Assembly: GCA_029204225.1 (NCBI GenBank)
Contig: CM055095.1
Location: 58,796,865-58,860,864, forward strand
Length of the DNA: 64,000 nucleotides
Source: Diphasiastrum complanatum
Lineage: Eukaryota > Streptophyta > Lycopodiopsida > Lycopodiales > Lycopodiaceae
Direction: 5' to 3'
The translations under genes and the position numbers were made by a program. Positions within the stretch are counted from its first letter, which is position 1. The number at the start of each line of letters is the position of its first letter. The notes beneath the pieces are model-generated. The model had not been told where the DNA came from. It saw only the letters and a list, made by a program, of their open reading frames with translations, and searched no databases. Shown piece by piece: positions 23,616-34,271 of the stretch.

Positions 23616-24041
23616 CATAGTTGCAACGCGATTCGCGAATACAGAATCGCGATCAGAATCGCGATCCCGATTCGGTATTCGGGATTTTCCCAGAATCGTG
23701 TAGAATCGAAATTTTTTTTTTTTTGAAATTTTTTTGTGCAATATGGGTATCAGATGAAAGCACTAATCGAGGGGAGTATGATTGTGTAGTTTGCCGACTG
23801 TTTCAGGTGCAGGATGGTCCCTTTACGCTAAAGCTGCATCCCATATAAAAAAAAGAGAACACATTGGGGCATTCCCAGTGAACATAGCAAGAATCTCCCT
23901 TTCTCTGATTCTCCCTCTCTCTGTCTCTCTCTAATCATGATTCACAACAAACGGAACTAAAACCATGTTGAACAAAAACCTAGCTGAATCATTCTGAACT
24001 TTAGCCTTAAATGAAACAATTTTTGACAAAACAACCATACT

Positions 24042-24111
<70 letters not shown>

Positions 24112-24218
24112 TCCCTCTCCCTCTCCCTCTCCCTCTCCCTCTCCCTCTCCCTCTCCCTCTCCCTCTCCCTCTCCCTCTCCCTCTCCCTCTCCCTCTCCCT
24201 CTCCCTCTCCCTCTCCCT

Positions 24219-24279
<61 letters not shown>

Positions 24280-24321
24280 CCTCCCTCCCTCCCTCCCTCC
24301 CTCCCTCCCTCTCTCTCTCTC
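24042..24321. repeat. Compound (CT)n(CCCTCT)n(CT)n(CCCT)n microsatellite
   Basis: About 280 bp of pure pyrimidine on the plus strand: CT repeats, then about 20 CCCTCT units (24107-24230), CT repeats again, then CCCT units. It opens long but meaningless frames on both strands (Ser-Pro and Arg-Glu repeats). Sits in the hAT left subterminal region. Confidence 0.95.
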
Positions 24322-24469
24322 CCCAAAACCATAAAACCGAAGTTACTGAACTAAAACCACAAAGAACAATACTGAATCACGACAATGCTGTGAATAGGAT
24401 CATCATAATATATAATATCGGGTCACATGGCACCCAAAAGGGGTACAATGATGGTCCATGAACGTAATG

Positions 24470-27400
24470 AAAACTATATAACTAAGGCTCGTCAGAGTCA
24501 TGGTAGGATAAATCATCCGAATCTGTGGACTGCAGATCCCATGGGTCCGCAGATGAATCGGAACTGGAGGGAGCCATATGTCGTGGTGCGGCCCTGGTTC
24601 TGCTGCGTGCTCTGGATCCCTGCTGCGTGCCCTAGCTCTGGACCACCCCCCTCTCCCTGCCTCTGCCTCTGCCTCTGCCTCTCTCCCCTCCTCTGGCCCC
24701 CAGCTGGCTGCCCCCAGCCCTGTGTCTACTCCGTCGTGCCTGTGTCAGGTGGCCGTAACCCTACTCCCTGGGATGCCCCTACCCACTGTGATGATGCCTG
24801 GCCGACGACTGCCTGTGATGCTCCACTCCTGTCTACAAAAAGAGTACTCAACCCCCCCCTCCTAGAACCTCTAGGTCTCCCCCTAGGCCTACGTGCAGGA
24901 ATGGCTAGCTCCTCCTCTGTCTCTGCATCAGGGTCCACCAGCAGGTCAGCCAGGTCATCCCCCTGTGCCTCCGCCCACATCCCCTCGTCCTCCTCTATAT
25001 CTCCCTCAACCCACTCCTCCTCCACATAGTCTGCCCCGAGCATCTCTCCACCCTCCGAGACCTCGTCATCTCCCTCCTCAGCCCTCTCCCTCTGCCTCTC
25101 TGTCCTCCTCTGCCGCCGTAAAGCCCGTGCGTCAGCCTGTGCCTGTCTGTAGAGCTCTCTATGGATCTCATCATCCATCTCCTCCTGTGTGGGTGGTGCC
25201 CGAGGAGCAGCAGCTATCGAATCCACCAAGCAAGTGTCGGGGTCCACCTGCTGTTGTTAGGCAGGTATTGTGCAACTCACTGCATATTTTGAAAACAAAT
25301 CAATTCATCAAAGCATACCAAGAAAAAAGGGGTGATGATGTGAATCACCTCGAGCATCTGACCCTCTCCTCGTGTGCGCCTCAGCATACGGCCGTTGGTG
25401 TTCACAAACACCAACCAACCGCCTACACTGCTCGATGGACAACCTGTTCCTCTTTTGCGTGTGATACAAGGCCCAGGTGCTCCAATTCCGCTCACAAGCT
25501 CCTGCAGAACAGTCCTGTGCAAGGACTCTCTCAGCCAATCGCCTCAGGTCACCTGTGCTGCGCCCGTGGATGCACCACCATGTAACGGGCCTCAGCTGAT
25601 CCTCCCTCCGCCGACTCTGCTCTCCATCGAAAGGAAACTGGAAGCGCTCAAATGCGAGCAGCTGGCTTGCAATGTTGGCCAGCATCGGACCTATTGGCAA
25701 AAGGAAAAACATGGCACATGTAGGACCCCTCAAATTCAGACACTACCAATGAGTACAATACTGCAGTAACATTGCTACCAAACGATTTCTCACACGTACC
25801 TAGTCCGAGCCATACGCGCTCCGTGTACTCCACCCATCCCCGGTGCAACTCCGGATCGTCCCTCTCTCGCGTAGAGCACCACAAGGGGTGCAACATGTGG
25901 GCTACGGCGTGGATGGGTCGGTGGAAGTAGTCCCATCTGGCCTCCCAGATGCGTGAGATCTCGCGCCTCCTGCAGCAAACAAATTACAACAATCACTAAA
26001 CCATAGCATAAAAGAAACGCATCACACTCGAGTGAGAAACAACAAACTAGACACTGAAGAGTCATACCTATGCTCGTCCAAGGCTGACAACAGAATCCCC
26101 TCGCCGATGCGCTGCATGAACTCATTAATGAGACCGAGGGTGCACCCCTCACGGTCTACCAGACACAGCACTCTGTAAATGGGTAGTAGGATCCCACTAA
26201 TCTCCTCAGCAGCTCTCCAGAACTCGTCGCCGTACACAGTGGACTGGAAAAATGCCGAATGGGGGAGGTCTGTAAAGTCCCGGAAGGCCACGCTGGAAAC
26301 CATCCGCCGCAATGCATCCTTCACCACCACCAATCGCTCTAGCACCAAGAAGTAAAACGCAAAGCGTGTGGGTGCGGGCTTCTTCAGGTTTAGGGTGGAG
26401 AAGGTGCGGAACAGGGCCAACACACGCCTCTTCCTGGTGACAAAAGTGACCAAGCGCATGGCCATAGAAGTGATCTGCAACACAAACACCCAGTAAAAAA
26501 GTTTAGACAGTAGTTGAGATGTGGTTAGCAGCATCGAAGGAAGAAAGCATAGCAAATAGAACAAACTATACCTCTCTGATCCATGGAAGCGCACACAGGT
26601 CATGGATGAGCAAGTCTATGCAATGTGCAGCACAGGGTGTCCACACAATGTTGGGGTGCTCCCTCATCATAATCTCGCCCATCTGCTTGCAGTTCGAGGC
26701 GTTGTCGGTGACAACTTGAACCACGTGCTCCGATGTCAGCAATAACATCTCTAATGACCTCCCATATGAAATCGGCTGTGATGGCGTCACCACCTCGAGT
26801 GGCATCCACGCCACGTAGGAATACTGTGCCAAGCGGGCAAGAAACCAAGACACTGATGACGGATCGCCGACGAATGTCGGTCCATCCATCGCTCAATATC
26901 GTGCATCCATACCTGCCGCAAAACACCCATTAGCTACATGCAAAAATTACGGCACTAGTAAATCCTAAACACATGCAAAGAGATTACAAAGACAAGTTAC
27001 TTACTGCTGCGAAGCTGAGCGAATGGAACTCAACTCCTGCGTGATGGTCTCCTCCTCCTGACGAAGCAACCTCCCTCGTAGTGCCTCTCGCCTGGGAGGT
27101 GTCCATGTAGCATCCACGGCCGCCATCTGTGCACAGAACTCCCTGAACACCCAAGTGTCAGCAACAGCAAAGGCAATGCCGCACTCGTAAAAGAACTGGC
27201 CACACAGTCGAGTGCAACGGGCCTGCTGCTCTCTCTGCCAGCCGCATCGATCAAGGGTCTACTGTCTGGGCCTAACCCCTCTCTGCTGTGTATATGGTGC
27301 TCGTGGTCTAGCATGCCCAAGGGATGGCTGATCTGTGGGTGTGTCACTCTCTCTGGCAACATCTGCCGAAGCATGTGGTGCATCTGTTGCCGAGGAGGAG

Positions 27401-28002
27401 GGTCGAGAAGCACCCGCTGCTGCTGAACCAACATGCTCATCTGATGGTCCTGCTGCTGCTGCGGATGGAACTGAAGGTGCTATACTGGGCCTTGCACCTG
27501 AACCATGCTCTGCCCGTGCTGTACTGGGCCCTGCAGCTGTACCATGCTCTGCCTGTGATGTACTGGGCCCTGCACCTGTACCATGCCCAACCCATGATGT
27601 ACTACGCCCTGCAGCTATACCATGCCCTGCCCGTGATGTACTGGGCCCAATATCCATGGTAGGCCCTGCCTGTCTGCCTGTGAGCCCTCCTGCATGCCTA
27701 CCTGTAGCTGCTCCTGCTGCCTGTCCCTGTCTAGAACCCTGTGATGCAGTACCGGGCCCGTACATGGTAGACAACCTCTGCAGATCCTCATCAGAAATCC
27801 TGGGGCAATCCGATATGCCCAATGTCCGCCCATCTGGCCCTCTGACCCGCAGCAAGTGAGCCCTAACCCTGGTGAGTGATCCCGTGAAGTGACCACCGCA
27901 ATGCAAGCATCTCCATCTGCGGGTGCCTGAGCCATGGTGTGTGCCCACATCCCCGTCGGTAAGCTCAACCTCGGCCCAAAGGCCTCGGTCCCGCACTGGC
28001 AT
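24470..28002 (-). pseudogene. hAT transposase with BED finger, type B element
   Basis: Starts near 28002 (MPVRDRGLWAEVELTDG). The BED-type finger uses Cys32, Cys35, His49 and Cys66 (RCLHC, LTRVRAHLLRVRG, SDCPRI). A Ser/Pro/Gly linker holds 13-residue repeats. Later segments: DUF659 (26926-26560: LSDGWTDIRRRSVISVLVSC, TPCAAHCIDLLIHDL), a middle domain (26603-25800), the dimerisation block (25733-25390: TWWCIHGRSTGDLRRLAERV, NWSTWALYHTRKRNRL) and an acidic tail. Probable introns separate them. Near 26730 five bases are missing relative to copy b at 8335, breaking VIADIE-EHVVQVV. Family role: binding the ends and cutting. Confidence 0.82.
27480..27655 (-). repeat. 39-bp tandem repeats inside the transposase linker
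   Basis: About four and a half copies of a 39-bp unit encoding 13 residues of the form GPSTSxAxHGTAA. The type A element has only a short, unexpanded counterpart near 9100-9180. Confidence 0.8.
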
Positions 28003-28979
28003 CGTATCAACACGACCCTAAAGCTGCAAACAACAAATAATCAGGCAAACGTTCAGTAGAAAAAAAAATACATTGCATTGAACAACATTACCGAGCTCAA
28101 ATAGAGCTCAAAATACCAGAGCATACATCAGAACGATTCCAGTTCACACATTATATCAAGTGCCAAAGAAGAACATGAGATTAGGGCGTGGGATAGAATA
28201 ATTTTTGTATGAAGGATAACAGGCGACTGACGTTAGTGTCGGAGTCCGTGCAGGCATAAAGGAGTGCAGTGTGGGCCTAAACCGCACCCCTAGCAGATGT
28301 TTGCACGATGGTCCACGCCTAAACCGTAAAAAGTATGGAATCAGGGCATGAAAATTGAAATTTGTGATACGGATGTAGACGGGCGGAACGGAGGTCATAG
28401 GAGTCTATGCAAGCATGTGGAAATGCATTCTAGGCTCAGACATCACCTCACTCGGTTTCCAACAAGCCATTCTGTGGAAATGGCCAAAATACACAAGCAT
28501 TTGGAATGTGGTGTTCAAATCTCGCTAGGCGTGTCGTGACGGCTGAAACTGATGCTGTAAAAATCACTGTGGGCGTGAAGAAAGGTGGTCTAGAGCCAAA
28601 CTACGCTCGATTTGGTTGCCTACAGCTCAATGTCAACAATTGCAAAAAATCAAGCCTACACTTACCAAATATCGAAATTTGGTCGTTTCGCTCTCCACGA
28701 AGCTCAGACCCACCCGGCACCGTGCACACCAACTCTGTATCGTCGAGTAGATGCCTGCCAAGTATTCACTTGCAAAGATTGGACGCCCACAGCTCTCAGA
28801 AAAGAAATTTGCCTCCTCCACTGCTGGCGCGGTTCTGTGCACGAGGAGGAGGCCAAAAATCGGGTTTTTGTTTTTTTTTTTTAACGATTCTGTCCACGAT
28901 TCGCTGCAGCAAATCGCGATTCGCAAAATCGCGATTCCCGAATCGCGAAGCTGGCGAATCGCGATTCGCTGCAACTATG

Positions 28980-29060
28980 GTTTGTCCACCGTCCGTACCC
29001 TTTGTGGTTGCTTGTTTTGGCATGCTTAGAGTGGGATCCTTGGTTGAGGACTTCATACTG
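28980..29060 (+). mobile_element. Target duplication and remainder of the split gypsy LTR
   Basis: Starts with the second GTTTGTCC copy and continues the AT-moderate sequence interrupted at 23615. No further motif recognised. Confidence 0.45.
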
Positions 29061-29084
29061 TGAATACCATGAAGAGTGTTCCTC

Positions 29085-29848
29085 TTAATGTAAGCGCCGG
29101 GATGATGAAAAAGTTGCTACCACAGTGTGTGTCGCCGACCTAGAAGTCCTCCACTCATTGTAAGAATGTGACAATGTGAAACCTAGCCTCAATCTGAATG
29201 GGGGGCCAGCAAACTCTGCCAATATAATCTGATGTGGTACATAAGGCTTAGCCTGTACCATCCGAGAGAGCATATGGATCCGGAGTCGTAAGATGCGTGC
29301 CCAATCAGTGACCCAGTGCTCCATGCTTCCGCTGCGTACATGGCGGAAGGGACGACCATAGTATCAAAGAGTCGGCACTTACTGGTCGCATCCCTGATGT
29401 GTGAGCTGAAGCACAGTCTCTCCAGATCTACCAATGAGGCATAGCCCTTCCATAACCGGGAAACAGCTACCTGTCTCATACTGAAAGTGGGACCAAAGAA
29501 TACAACCCCCAAATATGTATAGGAGTCAACCACCTCAAGTGGGTGACCATCCCATAGAAGCTCTTGAGGTATCATGAAGGATCTGGAAGTATTAAACACC
29601 ATGCACTTGGTCTTGGCTACATTTACCGACAAACGCTACTGTGTACAAAAAGAAAGAAGAGCATCCAGATGCTGCTGCAGGCCCTCCCTCGTCCTCGAAA
29701 GTAAAACTACATCATCAGCATATAACAAGATAGCAATAATAAGGTACTCCACTAGGGAGGAGATGAGACTTTGACAAAAATAATAGGTACTATGCTGTGC
29801 CCTCCTGTAAAAGAATGCTGGATTGAGACTTTTCAACAATGAGCTCAA
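29085..29848 (-). pseudogene. LINE reverse-transcriptase fragment
   Basis: On the minus strand: LISSLVEYLIIAILLYADDV carries the catalytic YADD, followed after a stop by VNVAKTKCMVFNTSR, VDSYTYLGVVFFGPTFSM and RLFDTMVVPSAMYAAEAW, the order seen in non-LTR retrotransposon palm and thumb regions. Both ends are missing. It lies in the sense orientation within PPR4 intron 9, 270 bp from exon 9. Confidence 0.82.
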
Positions 29849-30120
29849 GTTTCAATCAAAGAAGGTACATCTGGAAGGTGTTAGATAGCTAGAGTGATTT
29901 CCTCGCTAAGTGAAACATTAAAGTAAAGATATGAGCCTGACAATACACGCATAAGAATGGCCAAGAGAAACTAATTATAACTTCTCAACCACAGTATCAG
30001 CTTCTAGTTTTACTGTTACTTCAAAAGCAAATGACTTGCAGGTATTGCTCTGGGTCTCATGTTGAGCTTAGAGTATGCTGCAATCTCTCTAAATTGGGCA
30101 ATCATTTTATCACCTCTTAC
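29849..30120 (-). other. Intron 9 start, no element
   Basis: AT-rich intron sequence next to the exon 9 donor; nothing recognised. Confidence 0.5.
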
Positions 30121-30416
30121 CCATCAAGTAAAATGTTATAGATGAAAAGGTTTCTTCCAACACCAGCAGAGTTCATTTCTTGCAGAACAGCAAGTGCACT
30201 CTGCATTCGACCAGCTTTGCAACAGGCCTTAAGTAGGGCACCATAAGAGACTATATCAGCTTTCAGTCCTTCTTCCTTCATTTTCTTGAAAAACTTGAAT
30301 GCAGTGCCAAGTTCGCCAATACAAGCATAGCCCTCCATAAGGATGGTGTAACTGCGCTCATTTGGGGTTATGCCTGCAAGCACCATTTCATCGATGATAG
30401 CTACTGCTCTGTCCAT
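30121..30416 (-). CDS. PPR4: PPR4 exon 9: PPR motifs
   Basis: Encodes residues 767-864 (MDRAVAIIDEMVLAGITPNE...GRNLFIYNILLD). The acceptor is TTTGTATGCAG|ATGGAC (30417/30416) and the donor GATGG|GTAAGA (30121/30120), phase 2. It contains nearly three PPR repeats, including ACCKAGRMQSALAV, which is strongly conserved in PPR4 relatives. The donor opens the 28.7-kb intron 9. Confidence 0.91.
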
Positions 30417-30537
30417 CTGCATACAAATCGTGAATAGACGAGCAAATCGCATGAGTCAATGCTAATTCACATTCTATGCACCTAAGAGACTTACAGAAGC
30501 ACGAGGAAAAGGTGATAGAGGTGGATCACATAAGCAC

Positions 30538-30966
30538 CTGACCCTCTTGTACCAATCCATACATCATCACATTGTATGTTGCTGTACTTGGTTTGCATCC
30601 CGCTTTCTTCATCTGGTGAACCATTTCCAATGCCATTTTTATGTCTTTTGCCCTTATAAAACCGTCAATAATGGTGGTGTACGTCTGAAAGGTTGGTCTT
30701 TGCCCTTCTTTCTTCATACGATTAAGAAGACCAAAAGCACGATCCATGTGCCTGGTCTTGCAGAATGCATTGACAAGAATATTGTATGTCACTATGTCAG
30801 GCTTCAAACCTTCCTTCATCATGTCCTCAAATACAGAAAATGCATTTGCAGAATCTTCCAGCTGCACAAAACCATCAATCAGCATGGAATATGTCTTTTT
30901 GTTGTGAGGTATCCCATGAGCCTGCATTTCTTTGCTGATTTTAATCGCCTTGCCAATTTTGCCTAG
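30538..30966 (-). CDS. PPR4: PPR4 exon 8: about four PPR motifs
   Basis: Encodes residues 624-766 (143 codons, phase 0 at both ends). The acceptor is CCCTTTGTAG|CTAGGC (30967/30966) and the donor GGTCAG|GTGCTT (30538/30537). Repeats show clear helix A/helix B periodicity: KTYSMLIDGFVQLEDSANAF, VTYNILVNAFCKTRHMDRAF, QTYTTIIDGFIRAKDIKMAL, ATYNVMMYGLVQEGQ. The first two closely resemble the recalled family sequence NGFVKLKDWANAFAVFEDM...NNIISAFCGMGNMDRA. No stop or frameshift. Confidence 0.92.
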
Positions 30967-31110
30967 CTACAAAGGGAAGAGAACCTGTGTGAGAAAAGGT
31001 ATGATAAAGCGCATAATGCACTCACTTAATAGTAAATCTTTCCTGTTTGAAAAACTTCAAAATTTTCACAGATTTATACTTTCTTACACCTCTCGTCTTG
31101 AAGAACGTAC

Positions 31111-31170
31111 CTTACAATACAGGTTAATGAGACATCCATAGCTCACAACATTTGGGTGCATTCCAGCTTC
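31111..31170 (-). CDS. PPR4: PPR4 exon 7: 60-bp micro-exon
   Basis: Exactly 20 codons, residues 604-623 (EAGMHPNVVSYGCLINLYCK). The acceptor is TTTTGACAG|GAAGCT (31171/31170) and the donor TGTAAG|GTACGT (31111/31110), both phase 0. It supplies the end of one PPR motif and helix A of the next; without it the 35-residue register between exons 6 and 8 would be broken. It is far from exon 6 (11.1 kb) but only 144 bp from exon 8. Confidence 0.87.
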
Positions 31171-31889
31171 CTGTCAAAATGTACATGACATACAGATAAA
31201 AAAAATGGACCCTGAAATTCACGATCATTCAAGCACTAACAAATTTCTAAATGTGACACTATAAGCTATTTGAAGCTGCTGGCTATGTAACACGCTCACC
31301 AGAGTCGTAATACCTCACCGGAAGACACCTTGTTGAAGCTAATACATATCACACTATTGCTATGAGTTGGTGCCCAAGATTGGAACTTGTCACCTTTTCT
31401 AAAATCAGGCCTGGGACTATTAGGTGCAGATGCTTATTGAATTTGCCAGCAGTAACATATCTTGCCTCATGGAATAACAAATAAGGGAGATAAGCATGTT
31501 ATGGGCACTGCTTCTCAAATTAAAGGCAAGTTAGCTGGTCTTTGCCAAGCAGCTGCAGACAAATTTCCAAAAGCCACCATAAAGGTGCACCCTGTAATAG
31601 GATGAAAAAAGCAGATGGAATTGAGGACAAATCAACAAGTACATGATAGTCGAAAGAGTTCCTCCTGTCTCTACTTCATTCATAGAGCACAGAAGCTAAC
31701 ATATCATGTCATCGCAAGGAATCCCATGAAGCATGCTAGTCTCAACTTGAAGCTGGTGTGATGACATGTTCAATTGACCCAATTTATATCGTAGGCTATG
31801 TGATATCGCAAGGTCCAAATATGGCACATGTCAAGATCCCATGATTTAGGGTTCCCTAAGCCCTTTCAAGTTTTCTCTTTCCTACGTTT

Positions 31890-32660
31890 GAAATTTGCAA
31901 TCATGGGAAAGCCTGGCAGCGCCAAATACAGCCATGTGGATACGCTTGCCAAGTTCAAGGGCAGCATGAGGAAGATGAAGTGCAAGCATTGCCCTCACAC
32001 CTTCAACGTTGGCCCACAAACTATTCAATGCGATTTTAAGCATCGTCGGATTTGGTGTCTATGCATGCAGCAAGCAACCCCCCATTGAGGAACTAGCAGC
32101 TCGTGTGACAAAGGAGGAGATGATGAAGAGCAAAAATTGGTAGTGCATCGCTGATGAGAACAAATTCAAAGGCAACAAAGGTTAGTAGGGGAAGCGGAAC
32201 ACAAAGAAAATTATCAAAATCATGGAGAAACCATTTTTGACACAAGGCAAGAATAGCAACTCATAGTTTTTCTATGCAAATGTTATTCTAAAGTCAGTGG
32301 GAACGTCAGGCCACGGGGAAACAATTGATTCCATTTTTGGACTCCTTAAAGCATGTATCACAAATGTTGGACCTAAAATTGTGGTACAAGTAGCATTGAC
32401 AATGCATCATATTGCATTCGTGCTAGTGAGCTTGTGCAGCAAGAATTTCAACATATATTCTTCACTCGACATACATTTCATTGTCTTGACTTATTTATTA
32501 CTTGAGGACATTGGCCATTTGGATTGGGTGGTTCATGTCTTGGAAGCAGCGAGGATGATCATCACTTTCATCACTCACAAACAACAAGCCCTTGCTATCG
32601 TTCGAAAGCACAGTACCAAGGAGCTTTTGAACTTTCACTCATGGCCTCCTATTTTTTGAA
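31890..32660 (+). pseudogene. hAT transposase relic of another family
   Basis: Begins MGKPGSAKYSHVDTLAKF with a BED-like KCKHCPHTFN. After stops and deletions it continues as VLTYLLLEDIGHLDWV, ARMIITFITHKQQALAIV and RKHSTKELLNF, matching the DUF659-to-middle segment common in plant hAT proteins (LEDIG-LPW, ITKFIYNH, LLRKFT). Plus strand; not close to the type A/B transposases. Confidence 0.65.
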
Positions 32661-32974
32661 ATTTACACATACGATATCAAACACATGTTGGTCCCATCAA
32701 CTAACGTTGTCTTTCTTTGTCATTTCAGATTTGCATACATCTTTATCATGTCGAGAAACATTGTCAGTTTGACACGAGTTGCAAAGGTGCATAGTCAATG
32801 ACCTATGGTAAAGCTAGAGAATTTCTAGGACCAACATAGCTTCTGGGAGCAATAGGATCTGAATCTCGCAAGGTGGGAGATGATGCACACTCCCCTAAAT
32901 GCAACAGCTTTGTGCTACATCGATCGTGGATTGGAAAAGGTCAAGAGACAAATATGCCAAGGGAGAACAAGGTC

Positions 32975-33715
32975 AGAGAGAGAGAATTAGAATTAGAATT
33001 AGAATTATATTAATGTTTGTTAAGTACCCGAGGGCACATAAGACAAGTAGAGAGTACATCAAAAAAGAAAGAGCGTTGTCCACGAAGGACTTATTTCTAA
33101 CAGCTAAACCAGCACTAGAAAACAGAGAGAAAAACAAAGCTTAACCTCCAGCTTTGTTGAGGGTACAATATCAGTAGCTTAACCACCAGCTACACAGAGG
33201 GAAAGAGAAAACTGAAATAAGTTAGCTAACTGGCTAAGTGGATATAAAAAACGGCGTGATACGGTGAGAAGCAGGTGTTGGCCTCCGATGAAGAGCCCTA
33301 GGCCTGGAGGAGCGAAGAGGATGCTGGAGCTTCGGTCGTCGTGCTGGAATGTCTAACTCACTGTCATAAGTCTCATCTCTATCCCTCTTCTGGAAAAAGT
33401 GCGTAATGTGGGACTAGCTATGATCCATATCAGAGACATCCAATAAAAAGGAAGATCTGAGAGTAAACATCTCTCGCAATAATAAACCAACACATCTTGC
33501 ATCTGAGAAGGCAAGGAAAGAAGCAAGTGTAAGTGGAGTATCTCTGTATAAGCAATGGTATCTGCCTCTGATCTCATAGTAGGCTGGGCATCGAAAAATA
33601 AAATGGAACTCATCCTCAATCTCCTGTAAAGAGCAGCACTGACAAATCCGTAGTGGTCGAGGTGTGTCTGTGTATCTGCCTGTCTCAATAGCAAGCTGGT
33701 GAGAAGAGACCCTAA
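32975..33715 (-). mobile_element. LINE 3' end with (GAATTA)n tail
   Basis: On the minus strand the C-terminal domain reads CSLQEIEDEFHFIF-C-A (in a frame near 33560-33640) with a zinc-finger-like Cys/His pattern typical of plant LINE C-termini. The 3' UTR (about 33010-33350) ends in a GAATTA repeat at 32981-33006. The UTR around 33008-33060 is homologous to 34015-34065. Confidence 0.65.
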
Positions 33716-33719
33716 ACTG

Positions 33720-33750
<31 letters not shown>
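33720..33750. repeat. (GA)n microsatellite
   Basis: About 30 bp of GA repeats beside the LINE fragment. Confidence 0.85.
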
Positions 33751-33753
<3 letters not shown>

Positions 33754-33984
33754 TCAGCAGTGATGGAGAAGACGAGTTTCTTGCCTTTATGACATGTGAC
33801 TTTAGAAATTTCTAGAGAGAGAACATTTGACTTCAGAAATTCATAGAAAGAGAAGTTTCTAGAAAGAGAAAGGTATAAAAGGGCGAGAGAGAGGAGAGGC
33901 GTGCATAGGAGAGAGAGAGACGCTGTTTTTTAATCTTTTAGGGTTTTTTTAGGTTTTACATGAAAAATAGCAATAATGTAAGTT

Positions 33985-34260
33985 GAGAGAGAGAGAGAGA
34001 GAGAAAGAAAGAAAGCTTTATTAATGTCTTGTAGGTAACCGAGGGTACAAAAGACCAAATATGTACATCTCAAGTGTGTGTGATACATTGAGAGCATATA
34101 AAAAATGTCTCTGTAAAAGTAACATACTAAGTAAAACTAGAGCAACAAAAACTAAGTCTGATATATATCTTTGTACTAAAAAGTAGAAAAGTAGAAAAGG
34201 AGCTCAAATATCATGAAACCAAGTCCAGCCTCAGAACTCGACCGGAGCTGTAAAGTAGGA
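33985..34260 (-). mobile_element. Second LINE 3' end with (GA)n/(GAAA)n tail
   Basis: ATTAATGTCTTGTAGGTAAC and CGAGGGTACAAAAGAC match the LINE end at 33008-33060. The tail is a GA/GAAA repeat at 33985-34013. The gypsy element starts abruptly at about 34262. The reverse-transcriptase part of a related LINE occurs beyond the gypsy element at 38720-39100 in the same orientation, so the two may be halves of one copy. Confidence 0.6.
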
Positions 34261-34271
34261 CATAACCAAAC

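Larger units (their letters stand above)
23616..28979 (-). mobile_element. hAT-like DNA transposon, type B tips, 5.4 kb
   Basis: Ends are CATAGTTGCAACGCG at 23616 and the complement of CATAGTTGCAGCGAATCGC at 28979, flanked by an exact 8-bp target duplication GTTTGTCC (23608-23615 and 28980-28987). Both tips carry several ATCGCGAT palindromes. Contains a long compound CT tract and one transposase gene on the minus strand. A shared frameshift in the DUF659 block suggests it cannot move by itself. Inserted in a gypsy LTR inside PPR4 intron 9. Confidence 0.9.
1427..30120 (-). other. PPR4 intron 9, 28,694 bp, filled with nested transposable elements
   Basis: The donor and acceptor are set by the phase-matched exons 9 and 10. 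Nearly all of the length is made of the hAT, gypsy and LINE insertions listed separately. The positions without an element call (about 1427-1780 and 2350-3173) are AT-rich and show no coding signal. Confidence 0.85.

Noticed and set aside
23931-24334. Long open frames of Ser-Pro or Arg-Glu repeats on both strands
   Set aside because: They are translations of the CT/CCCTCT microsatellite and carry no gene signal.
28506-29063. 185-codon frame at the right end of the type B hAT element
   Set aside because: It crosses the element's terminal palindromes and the target duplication, so it cannot be a conserved gene.
30121-30966. Separate small PPR genes for each open stretch
   Set aside because: The stretches join at GT/AG sites with matching phases and continue one 35-residue repeat register, so they are exons of one gene.
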